A stretch of DNA of 64,000 nt, from positions 965,914 to 1,029,913 of the forward strand of contig NZ_VTFS01000001.1 of assembly GCF_009671245.1 (NCBI RefSeq). Direction: 5' to 3'. The DNA comes from Marinicella rhabdoformis. Its GTDB lineage: Bacteria; Pseudomonadota; Gammaproteobacteria; Xanthomonadales; Marinicellaceae. Made by a program: the position numbers and the translations under genes. Within the stretch, counting starts at the first letter, position 1, and every line of letters starts with the position of its first letter. The notes beneath the pieces are model-generated. The model saw only the letters and a list, made by a program, of their open reading frames with translations, made no database searches and was not told where the DNA came from. Positions 38,282-47,813 of the stretch are shown piece by piece.

Positions 38282-38323
38282 TAAAAACATGAACTTGAGG
38301 GGGCACCTCCCCCTCTTGCTCGT

Positions 38324-39568
38324 TTAAGGTTTGTCTGCAAATAAAATCACACCATTTTCCCTTTCTTGACGATCAAAAACGGTAAAATAACTGGCAATCA
38401 AAGGCAAACCCAGAATGCATTGATTCGGCCAACCTTCCAGCACCGCAAATTGAAATGAGGCTTGGTTCGGTTCTGGTGCATGTACCTGCCAATAATCACT
38501 CGACTTCAACTCCAAAGTCACAGCCTCACCATCCAAACCATCCAATTCAAAAAATATGCTGGGCCAATGCTTTAAGTCAATCAACGACATATCGACGCCC
38601 ACTTCTACACCGGCAAATGTTTCATAAGGGTCAAGGACAGCCTTAAAATTCGGGTTAATAGCCAACATTTCATTAACCATAAAACTGAACATGGACCTGG
38701 GTAAGATGATAAACGTGCAACCACTGTCAACTATGCCGTTTGTTCTGTGGTTCAAATCTTTTTCATCCAGTTGCGGCGCCACCATAGGCTCGCCATCCCC
38801 CACGCGCATTGACCGCACGTTGACGTTATAGTACTTGTCATCCAAGACTTTGACTTTTTTGAACTTGCCTTGGAACAAATGGCCATGCAGCCTGGGCTTA
38901 CCCATGACAAAAAAGCCACGATTCAATGGATGACGATTTAGTTGGGCTGCAGTTTTTTTACTGTTGGTTTGGTAAATGCTTGAGCGGTGAAGCAAGAAAG
39001 CAAATTGATCTCCGACCACGCCTTGCTCTTCTAGGTGTGTGAAATAGGGCGTTAAATATGACTTGGGAAATTGTTTTAAAAAGGTTTTGAATTCCCTGAC
39101 CGTATCATCTTGTTCATCGTGCGCCAATACCCAGGGGAATGTTTTGGCAGGGGTCACATCATTGGCCACCAAATAATCTGTCAGGTCATAAGCGCGATTC
39201 AGTTCATGATAAGCCAAACCCATGATACCATCGGCGTCTGCAAAACTTTTTTGCTGTTCTTTTTTTGTTACCGCCACATACATGCCATCGCTTTCCACAG
39301 AGAATGGTCCGTGCCCCATAGTGACGGTGGTTTGCACCACTGGCCCATACCAGCCACCCAGTCCATAAGTGACATCTTGCGCAAAAGACGTGCTTACCAA
39401 GTGTTTGTCATCACCCGGCTGGTAATCCTCACCTTGAACCACCAGTGAACTGCTGCCAGTATCTAAAACCAAATTGGCTGTAGCACCTTCGCTACCCACT
39501 TTAACTTGGGCAGTATAGCCGCCGTTGGCAAACACGTTGGTGATGGGGATGATGACGGAATGTGGCAT
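38324..39568 (-). CDS. Pepsin-family (A1) aspartic protease
   Basis: 414 residues from the ATG at 39568; a TTG eight codons upstream with AGG before it is the alternative. The two-lobed pepsin plan is clear: the first active-site LVLDTGSSSLVV (DTGS at 36-39) and the second GIVDSGCTFIILP (DSGC at 281-284). Hydrophobic-hydrophobic-Gly motifs are IMGLAY and CILGLPLIASYFTVFD. There is no signal peptide, so it is probably cytoplasmic, as reported for the Shewanella pepsin homologue shewasin. Bacterial A1 proteases are rare. It is the last gene before the convergent peroxidase and follows arsH, without evident functional link. Confidence 0.88.
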   Translation of the reverse strand: MPHSVIIPITNVFANGGYTAQVKVGSEGATANLVLDTGSSSLVVQGEDYQPGDDKHLVSTSFAQDVTYGLGGWYGPVVQTTVTMGHGPFSVESDGMYVAVTKKEQQKSFADADGIMGLAYHELNRAYDLTDYLVANDVTPAKTFPWVLAHDEQDDTVREFKTFLKQFPKSYLTPYFTHLEEQGVVGDQFAFLLHRSSIYQTNSKKTAAQLNRHPLNRGFFVMGKPRLHGHLFQGKFKKVKVLDDKYYNVNVRSMRVGDGEPMVAPQLDEKDLNHRTNGIVDSGCTFIILPRSMFSFMVNEMLAINPNFKAVLDPYETFAGVEVGVDMSLIDLKHWPSIFFELDGLDGEAVTLELKSSDYWQVHAPEPNQASFQFAVLEGWPNQCILGLPLIASYFTVFDRQERENGVILFADKP

Positions 39569-39639
39569 AGATAAGTTCGATTTTGAAGCCAAATCATCCT
39601 ACCAAATTTTAAATCCCCCGTCACCCGACAAATATTAAC

Positions 39640-40356
39640 CTAATCAGATTTTCGTTCAGCTATACGTTTCTTGAAAGCATCCAATGTTTCTTTGCGCTCT
39701 GAATACCGGTCTACCAAATGGTCTTTGATGTCACGAGTCAACAAAGTGAACTTGACCAGTTCTTCCATCACATCGACTATGCGATCATACAAAGACGAGG
39801 TTTTCATGCGGTTGTTGTCATCAAACTCTAACCAAGCCTTTGGAATTGATGATTGATTGGGAATGGTTAAACAGCGCATCCAACGACCCAAAATGCGCAG
39901 TTGATTTACCGTATTGAAAGATTGCGATCCTCCACTGACTTGCATCACCGCCAAGGTTTTACCCTGAGTAGGCCTAACCGCTCCAATAGACAAAGGAATC
40001 CAATCGATTTGAGATTTCATCACGCTGGTCATTGAACCGTGACGCTCTGGCGAACACCACACCATGCCTTCGCTCCATGTGACCAATTCACGTAAATCTT
40101 GTACCTTGGGGTGGGTTTCATCACAACTGTCAGGCTGCGGCAAACCCAATGGGTCAAACACTTTGGTTTCGGCACCTAAATGCTTTAAAATTCTTGCCGC
40201 TTCTTCATTGGCCATGCGACTGAAAGAACGCTCACGCAATGAACCATGTAACAACAAAATCCTTGGCGCATGTTTTGAAACACCGACATTAAACAATGAT
40301 TCCTTATCTGTTTCTTTGATGCTTCCTGCATCGATATTCGGTAAGTTTAATTTCAT
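39640..40356 (-). CDS. arsH: ArsH, NADPH-dependent FMN oxidoreductase
   Basis: 238 residues. The flavodoxin-like core begins [27 protein letters not shown], with [22 protein letters not shown] as the typical ArsH flavin-binding segment and the family C terminus [17 protein letters not shown]. ArsH oxidises trivalent organoarsenicals. GGAAG lies 5 bases before the ATG at 40356; the longer upstream frame runs into a repeat and is rejected. It is the last gene of the ars operon. Confidence 0.94.
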   Translation of the reverse strand: MKLNLPNIDAGSIKETDKESLFNVGVSKHAPRILLLHGSLRERSFSRMANEEAARILKHLGAETKVFDPLGLPQPDSCDETHPKVQDLRELVTWSEGMVWCSPERHGSMTSVMKSQIDWIPLSIGAVRPTQGKTLAVMQVSGGSQSFNTVNQLRILGRWMRCLTIPNQSSIPKAWLEFDDNNRMKTSSLYDRIVDVMEELVKFTLLTRDIKDHLVDRYSERKETLDAFKKRIAERKSD

Positions 40357-40376
40357 AAAATCTTCCTTTAAAAATT

Positions 40377-40442
40377 CGTCATCCTCGGGCTTGACCCGCG
40401 GATCCAAAGCGCAGCGGACTCGAGACAAGCTCGATAATTCAG
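40377..40442. repeat. Dispersed intergenic repeat between acr3 and arsH
   Basis: The stretch beginning CGTCATCCTCGGGCTTGACC resembles the widespread GTCAT-C(C)-CGGGCTTGACCCG intergenic repeat seen in many proteobacterial genomes. It is more GC-rich than its surroundings and lies in the 110-base gap. Only one copy is in this window, so the call rests on recognition. Confidence 0.45.
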
Positions 40443-40468
40443 GTTTGATTGCCAGTCATTCATCATAA

Positions 40469-41476
40469 TCATTCAAACCAATGGCGTGTTCTGTTGGCAA
40501 AAGCCACCAAAGACAACATCACCGGCACTTCAACCAAAACACCAACAACTGTGGCCAAAGCGGCACCCGAATTCAAACCAAACAACGCAATCGCTACGGC
40601 CACGGCCAATTCAAAGAAGTTGGAAGTGCCTATCATACAAGCAGGTGCGGCAATTTCATGCTTCAATTTCATGCGCTTGGCAATGAAATACGCGATAAAG
40701 AAAATGCCATAGGTTTGAATCATCAAAGGTATGGCAATCAGCACAATGGCTTGCGGCTGCCCAATGATTTTTTCAGCCTGAAAGCCAAACAACAAAACAA
40801 CCGTCGCCAAAAGACCAACCATAGACCAAGGTTTCAGCTTGGCCAACAAAGGTTCAATGCCCTGCTTTTTATCCAAGACTTTGCGCGTTAACCAACCGGC
40901 CAACAAGGGCAGCACCACATACAACACCACCGACAACAACAAAGTTTGCCAAGGGATGCTGATGTCATTGACACCCAATAAAAAGGCAGCCAATGGCGCA
41001 AAAGCAAACACCATGATGATGTCATTCACTGAAACCTGAACCAATGTGTAATTGGGATTGCCTTTGGTCAACTGACTCCAAACAAACACCATGGCTGTAC
41101 ACGGTGCCACGCCCAATAAGATCATGCCAGCGATGTATTCATTGGCCGCTTGCGGATCGACCAAACTGACAAAAAACACTTTAAAGAACAACCAACCCAG
41201 CGCCGCCATGGTGAATGGCTTAATCAACCAATTAATCACAAGGGTCAAAATTAAGCCACGCGGATTACGCCCTGAATCTTTCACAGCGGCAAAATCCACC
41301 TGCACCATCATTGGATAAATCATCACCCAAATCAAAACCGCAATCAGGATATTCACATGCGCAAATTCCCAGCCCGCAATCACAGCAAACATACCCGGGA
41401 ACACGTTCCCTAACACCACCCCAGCCACAATACACAACGCCACCCAAAGTGACAAATACCTTTCAAACAATCCCAT
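40469..41476 (-). CDS. acr3: Arsenite efflux permease Acr3
   Basis: 335 residues with ten predicted membrane helices of the ACR3/BART family. Conserved features are [16 protein letters not shown], the loop [31 protein letters not shown] with its essential cysteine, and [20 protein letters not shown] near the end. It expels arsenite. AAGGAG precedes the ATG at 41476. It lies between arsC and arsH. Confidence 0.94.
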   Translation of the reverse strand: MGLFERYLSLWVALCIVAGVVLGNVFPGMFAVIAGWEFAHVNILIAVLIWVMIYPMMVQVDFAAVKDSGRNPRGLILTLVINWLIKPFTMAALGWLFFKVFFVSLVDPQAANEYIAGMILLGVAPCTAMVFVWSQLTKGNPNYTLVQVSVNDIIMVFAFAPLAAFLLGVNDISIPWQTLLLSVVLYVVLPLLAGWLTRKVLDKKQGIEPLLAKLKPWSMVGLLATVVLLFGFQAEKIIGQPQAIVLIAIPLMIQTYGIFFIAYFIAKRMKLKHEIAAPACMIGTSNFFELAVAVAIALFGLNSGAALATVVGVLVEVPVMLSLVAFANRTRHWFE

Positions 41477-41493
41477 AACTATTCTCCTTACAA

Positions 41494-41520
41494 CGTCATT
41501 CCCGCACAGGCGGGAATCTC
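41494..41520. repeat. Short palindromic repeat between arsC and acr3
   Basis: CGTCATTCCCGC-ACAG-GCGGGAATCTC: an 8-bp perfect stem ATTCCCGC/GCGGGAAT with a 4-base loop. It matches the common REP-like GTCATTCCCGCGxxxGCGGGAATC family of bacterial intergenic repeats. It could also stabilise the ars mRNA. Confidence 0.5.
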
Positions 41521-41535
41521 TCGTCAACAATTGAA

Positions 41536-41991
41536 TTAACCCAAATGCCTTTCAAAACTTTCAACAAACCCCTTAATCTCATCACGAACCCGACGGTAAC
41601 AATCCAACTGTGCATCAATATCACCACCATCTTCGGCCAGTTCAGCTGCCAACTTTGGCGGATCATCAAAACCCACATGAACAACTTTCGCATCACCCAA
41701 AAAAACAGGGCAATTTTCATGAGCATGACCACAGACCGTTACCACATATTCCAAAGACTGGCCTTTGGACTCTAGATTCTTCAGCACATCATCTAACAAA
41801 GAAGATTGATGACTTGAAATATCAACACCCACCTCAGCCATCACTTTCACCGCATTGAGATTCAAACCATGGGTTTCAATGCCGGCTGAATACACCTCAT
41901 AATTATCACCACGCAAAGCCCGTAACCATCCTTCTGCCATTTGCGAACGACAAGAGTTACCTGTACACAAAAACAACACTTTCTTTTTCAT
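41536..41991 (-). CDS. arsC: Arsenate reductase, low-molecular-weight phosphatase type
   Basis: 151 residues. The P-loop CTGNSCRS follows the first strand, with later catalytic cysteines in [14 protein letters not shown] as in thioredoxin-coupled ArsC of the B. subtilis/S. aureus type. DDPPKL supplies the general acid. It reduces arsenate to arsenite for Acr3. The ATG at 41991 has GAGAG upstream and gives the normal length; a longer frame overlaps arsR. Confidence 0.95.
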   Translation of the reverse strand: MKKKVLFLCTGNSCRSQMAEGWLRALRGDNYEVYSAGIETHGLNLNAVKVMAEVGVDISSHQSSLLDDVLKNLESKGQSLEYVVTVCGHAHENCPVFLGDAKVVHVGFDDPPKLAAELAEDGGDIDAQLDCYRRVRDEIKGFVESFERHLG

Positions 41992-42026
41992 TTTTTCTCT
42001 CTTCAAACAAGAAATAGGCAAGCCAT

Positions 42027-42362
42027 TCAACAGCACACCGCCAACTTTACTTTTTGTAAGCGTTTCAAGTCCGCTTGTAACAAACTATCTTTCTGAGCAC
42101 CAGCCACCACCAGTGACACAACAGCCATAATCTCACTAGGAACATCAGCATTAACTTGGTAGTGCATCCATTGATTTTCACGAAAACCCGAGACCAAATC
42201 AGCATCACGCAACAATTTTAAATGCCGAGAAACGGTAGGCTGTGGTAATTGCAGCACTTCAAATAAATCACAAACACACAAACCACCCTTTACGATCAAC
42301 AAATGTAAAACACGCAAACGTGTCTCATGGCCCAACGCCTTCATCAGTTCAACCATTTCCAT
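42027..42362 (-). CDS. arsR: Arsenic-responsive repressor ArsR
   Basis: 111 residues, ArsR/SmtB winged helix. The metal motif CVCDLFEVL at the start of the recognition region is that of E. coli-type ArsR, followed by PQPTVSRHLKLLRDADLV. A C-terminal CC pair may add ligands. First gene of arsR-arsC-acr3-arsH, with a perfect inverted-repeat operator just upstream, so autorepression is expected. Confidence 0.94.
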   Translation of the reverse strand: MEMVELMKALGHETRLRVLHLLIVKGGLCVCDLFEVLQLPQPTVSRHLKLLRDADLVSGFRENQWMHYQVNADVPSEIMAVVSLVVAGAQKDSLLQADLKRLQKVKLAVCC

Positions 42363-42391
42363 AAAACAACCCCACTCAAAGCATCATCTAA

Positions 42392-42435
42392 ATATAAATA
42401 CGCATATTCGCATATATGAATATGCGTATTTATAT
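42392..42435 (-). promoter_or_regulatory. ArsR operator
   Basis: Two 18-base arms, ATATAAATACGCATATTC (42392-42409) and its exact reverse complement (42418-42435), separated by GCATATAT. The repeat ends 30 bases before arsR and would cover the promoter. Perfect dyad symmetry of this length fits a dimeric ArsR site. Confidence 0.85.
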
Positions 42436-42497
42436 CACATGAGGCACGGCAAGGTAAATAATTATTATACTTAACGACATTGTCATTCAACCTAAAC

Positions 42498-42530
42498 TAA
42501 AAAACCCTTGAAGCATGGCCACAAGGGTTT
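42498..42530 (-). terminator. Terminator after btuB
   Basis: A 9-bp stem AAACCCTTG/CAAGGGTTT (42502-42510 and 42522-42530) with an 11-base loop. It is followed on the minus strand by T residues, 60 bases past the btuB stop. Confidence 0.8.
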
Positions 42531-42589
42531 CTAATAAATCACATACTGAAAGCAGTACTTCAGCTCACTCTTATAGTTGTAAAACCAGC

Positions 42590-44545
42590 TTAGAAGTTGG
42601 TTTTCACACCGATATAATAACCGGCACCTGGACGGGCATAACCAAGGACTTCTTCATTTGATTCATCGAAAATGTTTTGGCCTTTAACATAAACTTTTGT
42701 TGCGTCTGTGAAATTCCAAGTAAAAGTCAGGTCAACATTGGTTGATGCATCTAATTCAGTCGGTACTGCTGCATAGGTAACAGGGTCGAAGAAAGTATCG
42801 ATTTGCTCACCCAGGTAACGTGCTTGGGCATACACATTGGCACGATTTTCTGCAAATTGATAATTCATGGTCAAATTAGCCATGTGCTCAGGGCGTCTGA
42901 TTTCAGTTGCATAATCAACACCAGAAGCTGCTGTAACCAACAACTGCTCTTCAGCATCGGTATAAGTGTAATTGAAATCTAAATTCAAGTTATCAGTCAT
43001 TTGACCTAACCAGTTCAACTCGATACCTGAACGTTTACTTTCACCTGGCTTATTAACAGCAGTGAACATGCCTGATACACCATCGAATGCAAAGCCATCA
43101 ATTTCATTTTCTAAGTTTTGATCAAAATAAACCACACTGAAACGGTTCGCATCGTATTGGTATTCTAAGCCCAGCTCCCAAGATTGTGATTCTTCTGGCT
43201 TCAAATCAGGGTTTCCTAAAAAGCTGTTCGGTGTGTAACCAAAACGCTCAATGAATGACGGTGCTTTGCTGCCTGTACCCACGGCGGCTTTGATACGGAA
43301 TGCGTCATTGATTTGATAGGAAGCAGCGGCATTGTACATAGACACATCTTCAAACTTATTGAATTCATCTTGTCGTGCGCTGATGTTCCAAAACAAGGCT
43401 TCAGTTACTTGTTGAGCATATTCTGCTGCTAAACCTAACACACTGTATGATTGTGCTTGGTTTGGATCTCCGTAGGCAGATGCAACACCAGTTTGAGCAA
43501 AGTCCACATCACGGTGGTCTAACAACACAGAAACACGTTGGTCTTGACCCAAATTGAAACTGTTGTTGAATTTAAACGTTCGAGTTTCTGCTTCAGTGCT
43601 ACCGGTACTGACTGGGCTACCATCAATAAAGCTCAGACCAAAGTTATCATTATCAGATTGCGTGATTTGATACGCCAAATCAGCATTCCAGAAGCCGTTA
43701 TCTGGTTCAATCGCCAAAGCCACTTGCCCTTGGGTCAATGTCGCTTCAGTCCAATCATCACTGTCCGCTGGAAAACCCGTGGTAAAGTCTGTGCCGTCGT
43801 ATTCATTCATAGAATCGTTATGATTCGCTTGGAATGTCCACGCCATCGCATCCGTTGCTTGGTATTGTGCTGACACATTCAGGTTGGTGTTTTCAAAACC
43901 GTCTTCTTCACTCCCTTGTCGAGAAATATTAGTACCTGCCGTGTCAGTTAATTGCACACCACCATTCAATTGAAATTTCTCTCCGGCTGTTCCACCAGTT
44001 AAGCCCAGTTTTTTGCTGTTAAATGAACCGGCTTCAACTTCCAAAGCACCGTAAGTGTCTTGTGCTTTCTTGGTGATGATGTTGACCACACCTGCCAAAG
44101 CATCTGAACCCCACAAAGCCGACTGAGGGCCACGAATGATTTCAATGCGCTCAACATTTTGTGTCATCGCATAATGAGACAAAAACTCATCGCCCAAGGC
44201 TGGGTCATTGACACGAACGCCATTAACCATAACCAAGATGTGGTTGGCTTCTGAGCCACGCACGCGGATTTGCGTTTGTGTACCAATACCACCAGATTGA
44301 CTGACCGCAAAACCAGGTACTTGACGCAAAACGCCTGACAAATAAGTGGCGGCAGCAGCTTCTATTTGTTCTGACGTGATAACAGTTAAAGAACCACCAA
44401 ACTGATTCGCCTGAATGGCTTCAGCACTGGCGCTAACAACCATGCTGTCAATCACTTCCGGAGTTTCTGACTGTGCAATAGCAGCTGTTGATAAAATACT
44501 TGAAATGGCCACACACAGTGCGGCACGACGATGTAATCGTGACAT
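42590..44545 (-). CDS. btuB: TonB-dependent vitamin B12 receptor BtuB
   Basis: 651 residues: signal peptide (LSTAAIAQS), a short TonB-box-like EVIDSMVVSA, and a plug domain with RQVPGFAVSQSGGIGTQTQIRVRGSEANHILVMVNGVRV and RIEIIRGPQSALWGSDALAGVVNIITK. A 22-strand barrel follows, ending GAGYYIGVKTNF. The plug sequence and the cobalamin riboswitch upstream both support cobalamin import. Standard length for the family. Confidence 0.94.
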   Translation of the reverse strand: MSRLHRRAALCVAISSILSTAAIAQSETPEVIDSMVVSASAEAIQANQFGGSLTVITSEQIEAAAATYLSGVLRQVPGFAVSQSGGIGTQTQIRVRGSEANHILVMVNGVRVNDPALGDEFLSHYAMTQNVERIEIIRGPQSALWGSDALAGVVNIITKKAQDTYGALEVEAGSFNSKKLGLTGGTAGEKFQLNGGVQLTDTAGTNISRQGSEEDGFENTNLNVSAQYQATDAMAWTFQANHNDSMNEYDGTDFTTGFPADSDDWTEATLTQGQVALAIEPDNGFWNADLAYQITQSDNDNFGLSFIDGSPVSTGSTEAETRTFKFNNSFNLGQDQRVSVLLDHRDVDFAQTGVASAYGDPNQAQSYSVLGLAAEYAQQVTEALFWNISARQDEFNKFEDVSMYNAAASYQINDAFRIKAAVGTGSKAPSFIERFGYTPNSFLGNPDLKPEESQSWELGLEYQYDANRFSVVYFDQNLENEIDGFAFDGVSGMFTAVNKPGESKRSGIELNWLGQMTDNLNLDFNYTYTDAEEQLLVTAASGVDYATEIRRPEHMANLTMNYQFAENRANVYAQARYLGEQIDTFFDPVTYAAVPTELDASTNVDLTFTWNFTDATKVYVKGQNIFDESNEEVLGYARPGAGYYIGVKTNF

Positions 44546-44600
44546 GATAGTCTCCTGTTCTCACCCGAACTAAAAAATGGAATGTATCCAAAAAATATTA

Positions 44601-44815
44601 AACAGGCCGGTCTCCGGACTCATGAATTCAAATCATTACTTTTTAAAAGCACAGCCTTCCCATGACATCGTCACAGTGGCTTTACTTAATGAGCAATAAC
44701 AATCATTTACCGTTGCGGGGGCAGTGTTGGGGTTATTACAATTCAAAAATGCAATGCACCAACTTCCCGTTTCACCGAATGCCATAATTCAAAACATTCG
44801 ACACCTGTTTGCTGT
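44601..44815 (-). promoter_or_regulatory. Cobalamin riboswitch
   Basis: On the minus strand the conserved elements appear in the correct order: GGTG near the 5' end, CTGCCCCCGCAACGGTAA (about 44707-44724), the B12 box AGCCACTGTGAC..CATGGGAAGG (about 44655-44682), and GAGTCCGGAGACCGGCC (about 44605-44622). It ends about 55 bases before btuB, so it probably controls translation or early termination of btuB. Confidence 0.93.
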
Positions 44816-44920
44816 GTCGCGCATGATAGAAGTGACCACTGACTTTGTCAATCAATAGAACAAATAAGTCTGGCTTAGTGGCTAAAGGAAGCATTTTGTG
44901 TTTTTTAAAGCCATCCTGAA

Positions 44921-46237
44921 TCATGAACGACTGACCCAAATCTCAGTGCGGTTGTTTTTAAATCTGCCTTGTGCGCTTTGGTTACTGTCTATGGGAAGCT
45001 GCGAACCCATGGAAATAATTTCCACATTCCTGAAACCATATTGTCGGAGTTCATAGGCGAGTAATTTACTTCGAATATAGGCCCGCTTTTGGTTTCGTTC
45101 AGGTCCTGACTCATCTGCAGAAAAGCCGACAAGAATGATCTTTTTAGGTGACAACTTTTCAAAATATGCCACCAGCCGCTTGATGTCCTGCATCGACTTG
45201 GTATCAATCGTCGCCCGCTCAGCACGCAATCGGAAAGTGGTTGATAACCTGTTCGCTTGCTGCGCCAACTGCCGATATGCTTCAGGCGCATCATCATTTA
45301 AAATCAACTGAGACTCGCTTATCTGTTGTGCTACGAATCCCACATTAGCAACGACCTTTTGTGATGAAAGGGTTTTAGCAAATTCAATAAATTTCGCCAC
45401 ATGAGGGTTACTATTTTTTTCCGTATTTCCATACAAGAACAAACGCCTGGCCAGTGGATAGTCTTCAGAGGCTACTGAAAAAATGTCTGGTTTTATTTCA
45501 GGCAAACCCTTTGCTGCCGCAATTTTAACCAATACCTGATCAGGTGCATAAGCCAAACCCGTGAATCCAATTCCACCTTGGTCTTGCATCACCTGTTCCA
45601 CCAATTGACTGTTAGATTCAAATCGTTTGGCATCTTGGCTTAACTTCTTTTTATGACTTTTTAACACCAGCGATTTGAAAGTGTCATAAGTACCCGAAAC
45701 ATCATCTCTTGCATATAGGTTTATGGCCAAATCCAACCCACCCAGTTGCTTCCAATTATTTATTTCTCCTGAAAAAACCGCGGCCAATTCGGACAAAGTT
45801 AAGCTTTTCACAACATTACTTTCATGTGTGACTATCGCCAAGCCATCTAGGGCAATCACATGTTCATTTACCGGAGTCGTTAAATCACCCCAGAGACCCA
45901 TCAACATCAAATTTTCTTCGTGTTTGATTGGCCTAGATGACATGGCTATATCTGCAGCTTGCCCTATTAAACCCTTAAAACCTGTTGATGAACCATGTGC
46001 ATGTATGGAGATGCTTTTACTGCTTTGCGTATTAAAATAACCGGTTATGACCATTTCATTGGCATTTGACTTCATGACTTTTTCTATATGAACCGCACCC
46101 AATTTTTCTAAATAATCGCCCGCCAGCCGCGGTGCCAAATCAGCGCCCACTGTATTTGAACCATGAAGGGTTAATATTTCTTCAGTTTGAGCGGTGCTTA
46201 TCCACATCACAATCAATAACAACCAAAACTTTTGCAT
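44921..46237 (-). CDS. PstS-like substrate-binding domain fused to an OmpA domain
   Basis: About 438 residues. After a signal peptide, residues about 20-270 form a phosphate-binding-protein-like domain: LTLHGSNTVGADLAPRLA, SIHAHGSSTGFKGLIGQAADIAMSSRPI, and NLYARDDVSGTYDTF. The C-terminal part (about 330-438) is an OmpA-like peptidoglycan-binding domain with IILVGFSADESG and NNRTEIWV. It would tie a ligand-binding module to the cell wall in the periplasm. An ATG at 46279 is in frame but gives a longer hydrophobic lead; 46237 is preferred. Similar PstS-OmpA hybrids exist, but the ligand is not known. Confidence 0.85.
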   Translation of the reverse strand: MQKFWLLLIVMWISTAQTEEILTLHGSNTVGADLAPRLAGDYLEKLGAVHIEKVMKSNANEMVITGYFNTQSSKSISIHAHGSSTGFKGLIGQAADIAMSSRPIKHEENLMLMGLWGDLTTPVNEHVIALDGLAIVTHESNVVKSLTLSELAAVFSGEINNWKQLGGLDLAINLYARDDVSGTYDTFKSLVLKSHKKKLSQDAKRFESNSQLVEQVMQDQGGIGFTGLAYAPDQVLVKIAAAKGLPEIKPDIFSVASEDYPLARRLFLYGNTEKNSNPHVAKFIEFAKTLSSQKVVANVGFVAQQISESQLILNDDAPEAYRQLAQQANRLSTTFRLRAERATIDTKSMQDIKRLVAYFEKLSPKKIILVGFSADESGPERNQKRAYIRSKLLAYELRQYGFRNVEIISMGSQLPIDSNQSAQGRFKNNRTEIWVSRS

Positions 46238-46265
46238 CAATACAACCAAAATCAAAACAACCGCT

Positions 46266-46299
46266 ATTGTTGAAAACATTAATGACGATCATGTGACAA
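46266..46299 (-). promoter_or_regulatory. Possible weak Pho box before the PstS-OmpA gene
   Basis: TTGTCACATGATCGTCAT (46282-46299) on the minus strand has Pho-like repeats at 11-bp pitch, with two or three mismatches. Then, after exactly 10 bases, comes AACAAT (46266-46271). The geometry equals the strong pstS and porin sites, but the match is degenerate. Confidence 0.35.
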
Positions 46300-46385
46300 T
46301 CACCATGACTTTTTGGCATTGACAGCTTCGCCATATGGCTGCACAATCTGTTGCAGTATATTGACTGGCAACAACATAAAAACCC

Positions 46386-47597
46386 ATGACTTTTCCAATA
46401 GATTTCGTACGCTCACAATTTCCTGGCCTTAACAACGACATGATCCTGATGGACAATGCCGGTGGCTCGCAAACTTTACAAACCGTTGTTGACCGCATCG
46501 GTCATTACTTGATCAACCACGATGTTCAATTGGGCGCCAGTTACACGACTTCGCAAGCTGCAGGCGAAGCATTGGACGATGCCGTGGCCTCGGTGCAGCT
46601 GTGGATCAATGCCAAGGCAAAAGAGGAAGTCATTATCGGCCCATCGACCACGGCATTGTTGCACATCTTGAGCCTGTGTATTTCAAAACAATGGCAAAAA
46701 GGCGATGAAATCATCATCACCGATGTCGATCACGAGGCTAACCGCGCCTGCTGGAATTCCCTGGCAAAACAAGCTTTTGTCATCAAAACATGGTGCATCA
46801 ATACCAACAGCATGCAGTTAGAAACCGACGATTTATTGGACTTGATGACCGACAAAACCCGCATGGTCTGCGTCACTCATGTGTCCAATGTGCTGGGCAA
46901 CATCAACCCGATCAAAGATTGGGCCCAACTGGTTCATGACCAAGGCGCTCAAATCTGTGTCGATGGCGTGGCATTTGCACCACACCGTTCCATTGACGTA
47001 CAGGATTGGGATGTCGATTACTACGTGTTCAGCACCTACAAAACCTTTGGTCCACACCAAGCCGTGATGTATGGCAAGCAAGCTTTGCTTGAAGACATGC
47101 CCGGTTTAAATCACGAATTCATCACCACCTCGCCCTATAAATTCCAGCCCGGCAACGTCAATTATGAACTGGCTTATGGTCTCAAGGGCGTGGTTGAATA
47201 TTTGTGTCGACTGGGCAATTCTTCAGGCAAATTGAGCAGGTCACATTTGTCGCTAGCCTTTCAACAAATTGCTGTACATGAAGCGCGATTGGTACAAAAG
47301 CTGGTGGATTTCATTGCCACCAAACCACAGCTACGCATCATCGGTGCCAACACATCCGACCCCGAACAGCGAGTCGCCACCTTGTCTTTTGTCCACGAAA
47401 TCATGAATTCCAAAGACATCGTAGAAGCCGTTGACCCACACCAAATCGGCATCCGCTTTGGTGATTTTTACGCTGTCGAATTGATTAAAACCCTAGGTCT
47501 GGCTGAGCAAAATGGCGTGGTACGCATCAGCTTGGCGCATTACAACACCGAAGCTGAGGTTGAAAAGCTGATTGGGGTTTTGGGTGAGGTTGTTTAA
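46386..47597 (+). CDS. Class V aminotransferase / cysteine-desulfurase-like protein
   Basis: 403 residues, PLP fold type I. It resembles the cysteine desulfurase-like TIGR01976 (VC1184-type) family: the N terminus FPGLNNDMILMDNAGGSQ, TDVDHEANRACW, CVDGVAFAPHRSIDVQDWDVDYYVFSTYKTFGPH with the PLP-binding Lys in STYKT, and SLAHYNTEAEV at the end. The exact substrate is unknown; selenocysteine lyase or desulfurase activity is a guess. It is transcribed divergently from the PstS-OmpA gene. Confidence 0.85.
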   Translation: MTFPIDFVRSQFPGLNNDMILMDNAGGSQTLQTVVDRIGHYLINHDVQLGASYTTSQAAGEALDDAVASVQLWINAKAKEEVIIGPSTTALLHILSLCISKQWQKGDEIIITDVDHEANRACWNSLAKQAFVIKTWCINTNSMQLETDDLLDLMTDKTRMVCVTHVSNVLGNINPIKDWAQLVHDQGAQICVDGVAFAPHRSIDVQDWDVDYYVFSTYKTFGPHQAVMYGKQALLEDMPGLNHEFITTSPYKFQPGNVNYELAYGLKGVVEYLCRLGNSSGKLSRSHLSLAFQQIAVHEARLVQKLVDFIATKPQLRIIGANTSDPEQRVATLSFVHEIMNSKDIVEAVDPHQIGIRFGDFYAVELIKTLGLAEQNGVVRISLAHYNTEAEVEKLIGVLGEVV

Positions 47598-47695
47598 CTC
47601 GTAAAATTTCAATCATGTTGAGTTAATTCGATAAAACCTTTTTGAATCAAAATTGCTTTTATGTGTGAATATGGAAAGAAAAACTTTCAAAGATG

Positions 47696-47744
47696 ACACA
47701 CCCCTAAATCCCCTCTCGAGAGGGGACTTAGGGGTGTGTTTTTT
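47696..47744 (+). terminator. Long palindromic terminator
   Basis: ACACACCCCTAA..TCCCCTCT-CG-AGAGGGGA..TTAGGGGTGTGT: nested arms of 12 and 8 bases with one mismatch between them (47696-47739), followed by six T residues. It can terminate the class V aminotransferase transcript 100 bases upstream. The sequence also resembles a mobile palindromic repeat common between bacterial genes. Confidence 0.7.
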
Positions 47745-47761
47745 GATGATGCCGGCAAGGT

Positions 47762-47808
47762 AGGGTAGCTCTGCCCACCATTTTATATTTTAATGGGCAG
47801 AGCCCTCT
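47762..47808. repeat. GGGCAGAGCC inverted repeat
   Basis: AGGGTAGCTCTGCCCACCATT and AATGGGCAGAGCCCTCT are imperfect inverted arms around an AT-rich loop. It directly follows the stop of the 47814-48212 gene on the minus strand and may act as its terminator. A related GGTGGGCGGAGCCCACC lies at 48948. Confidence 0.5.
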
Positions 47809-47813
47809 CTACA

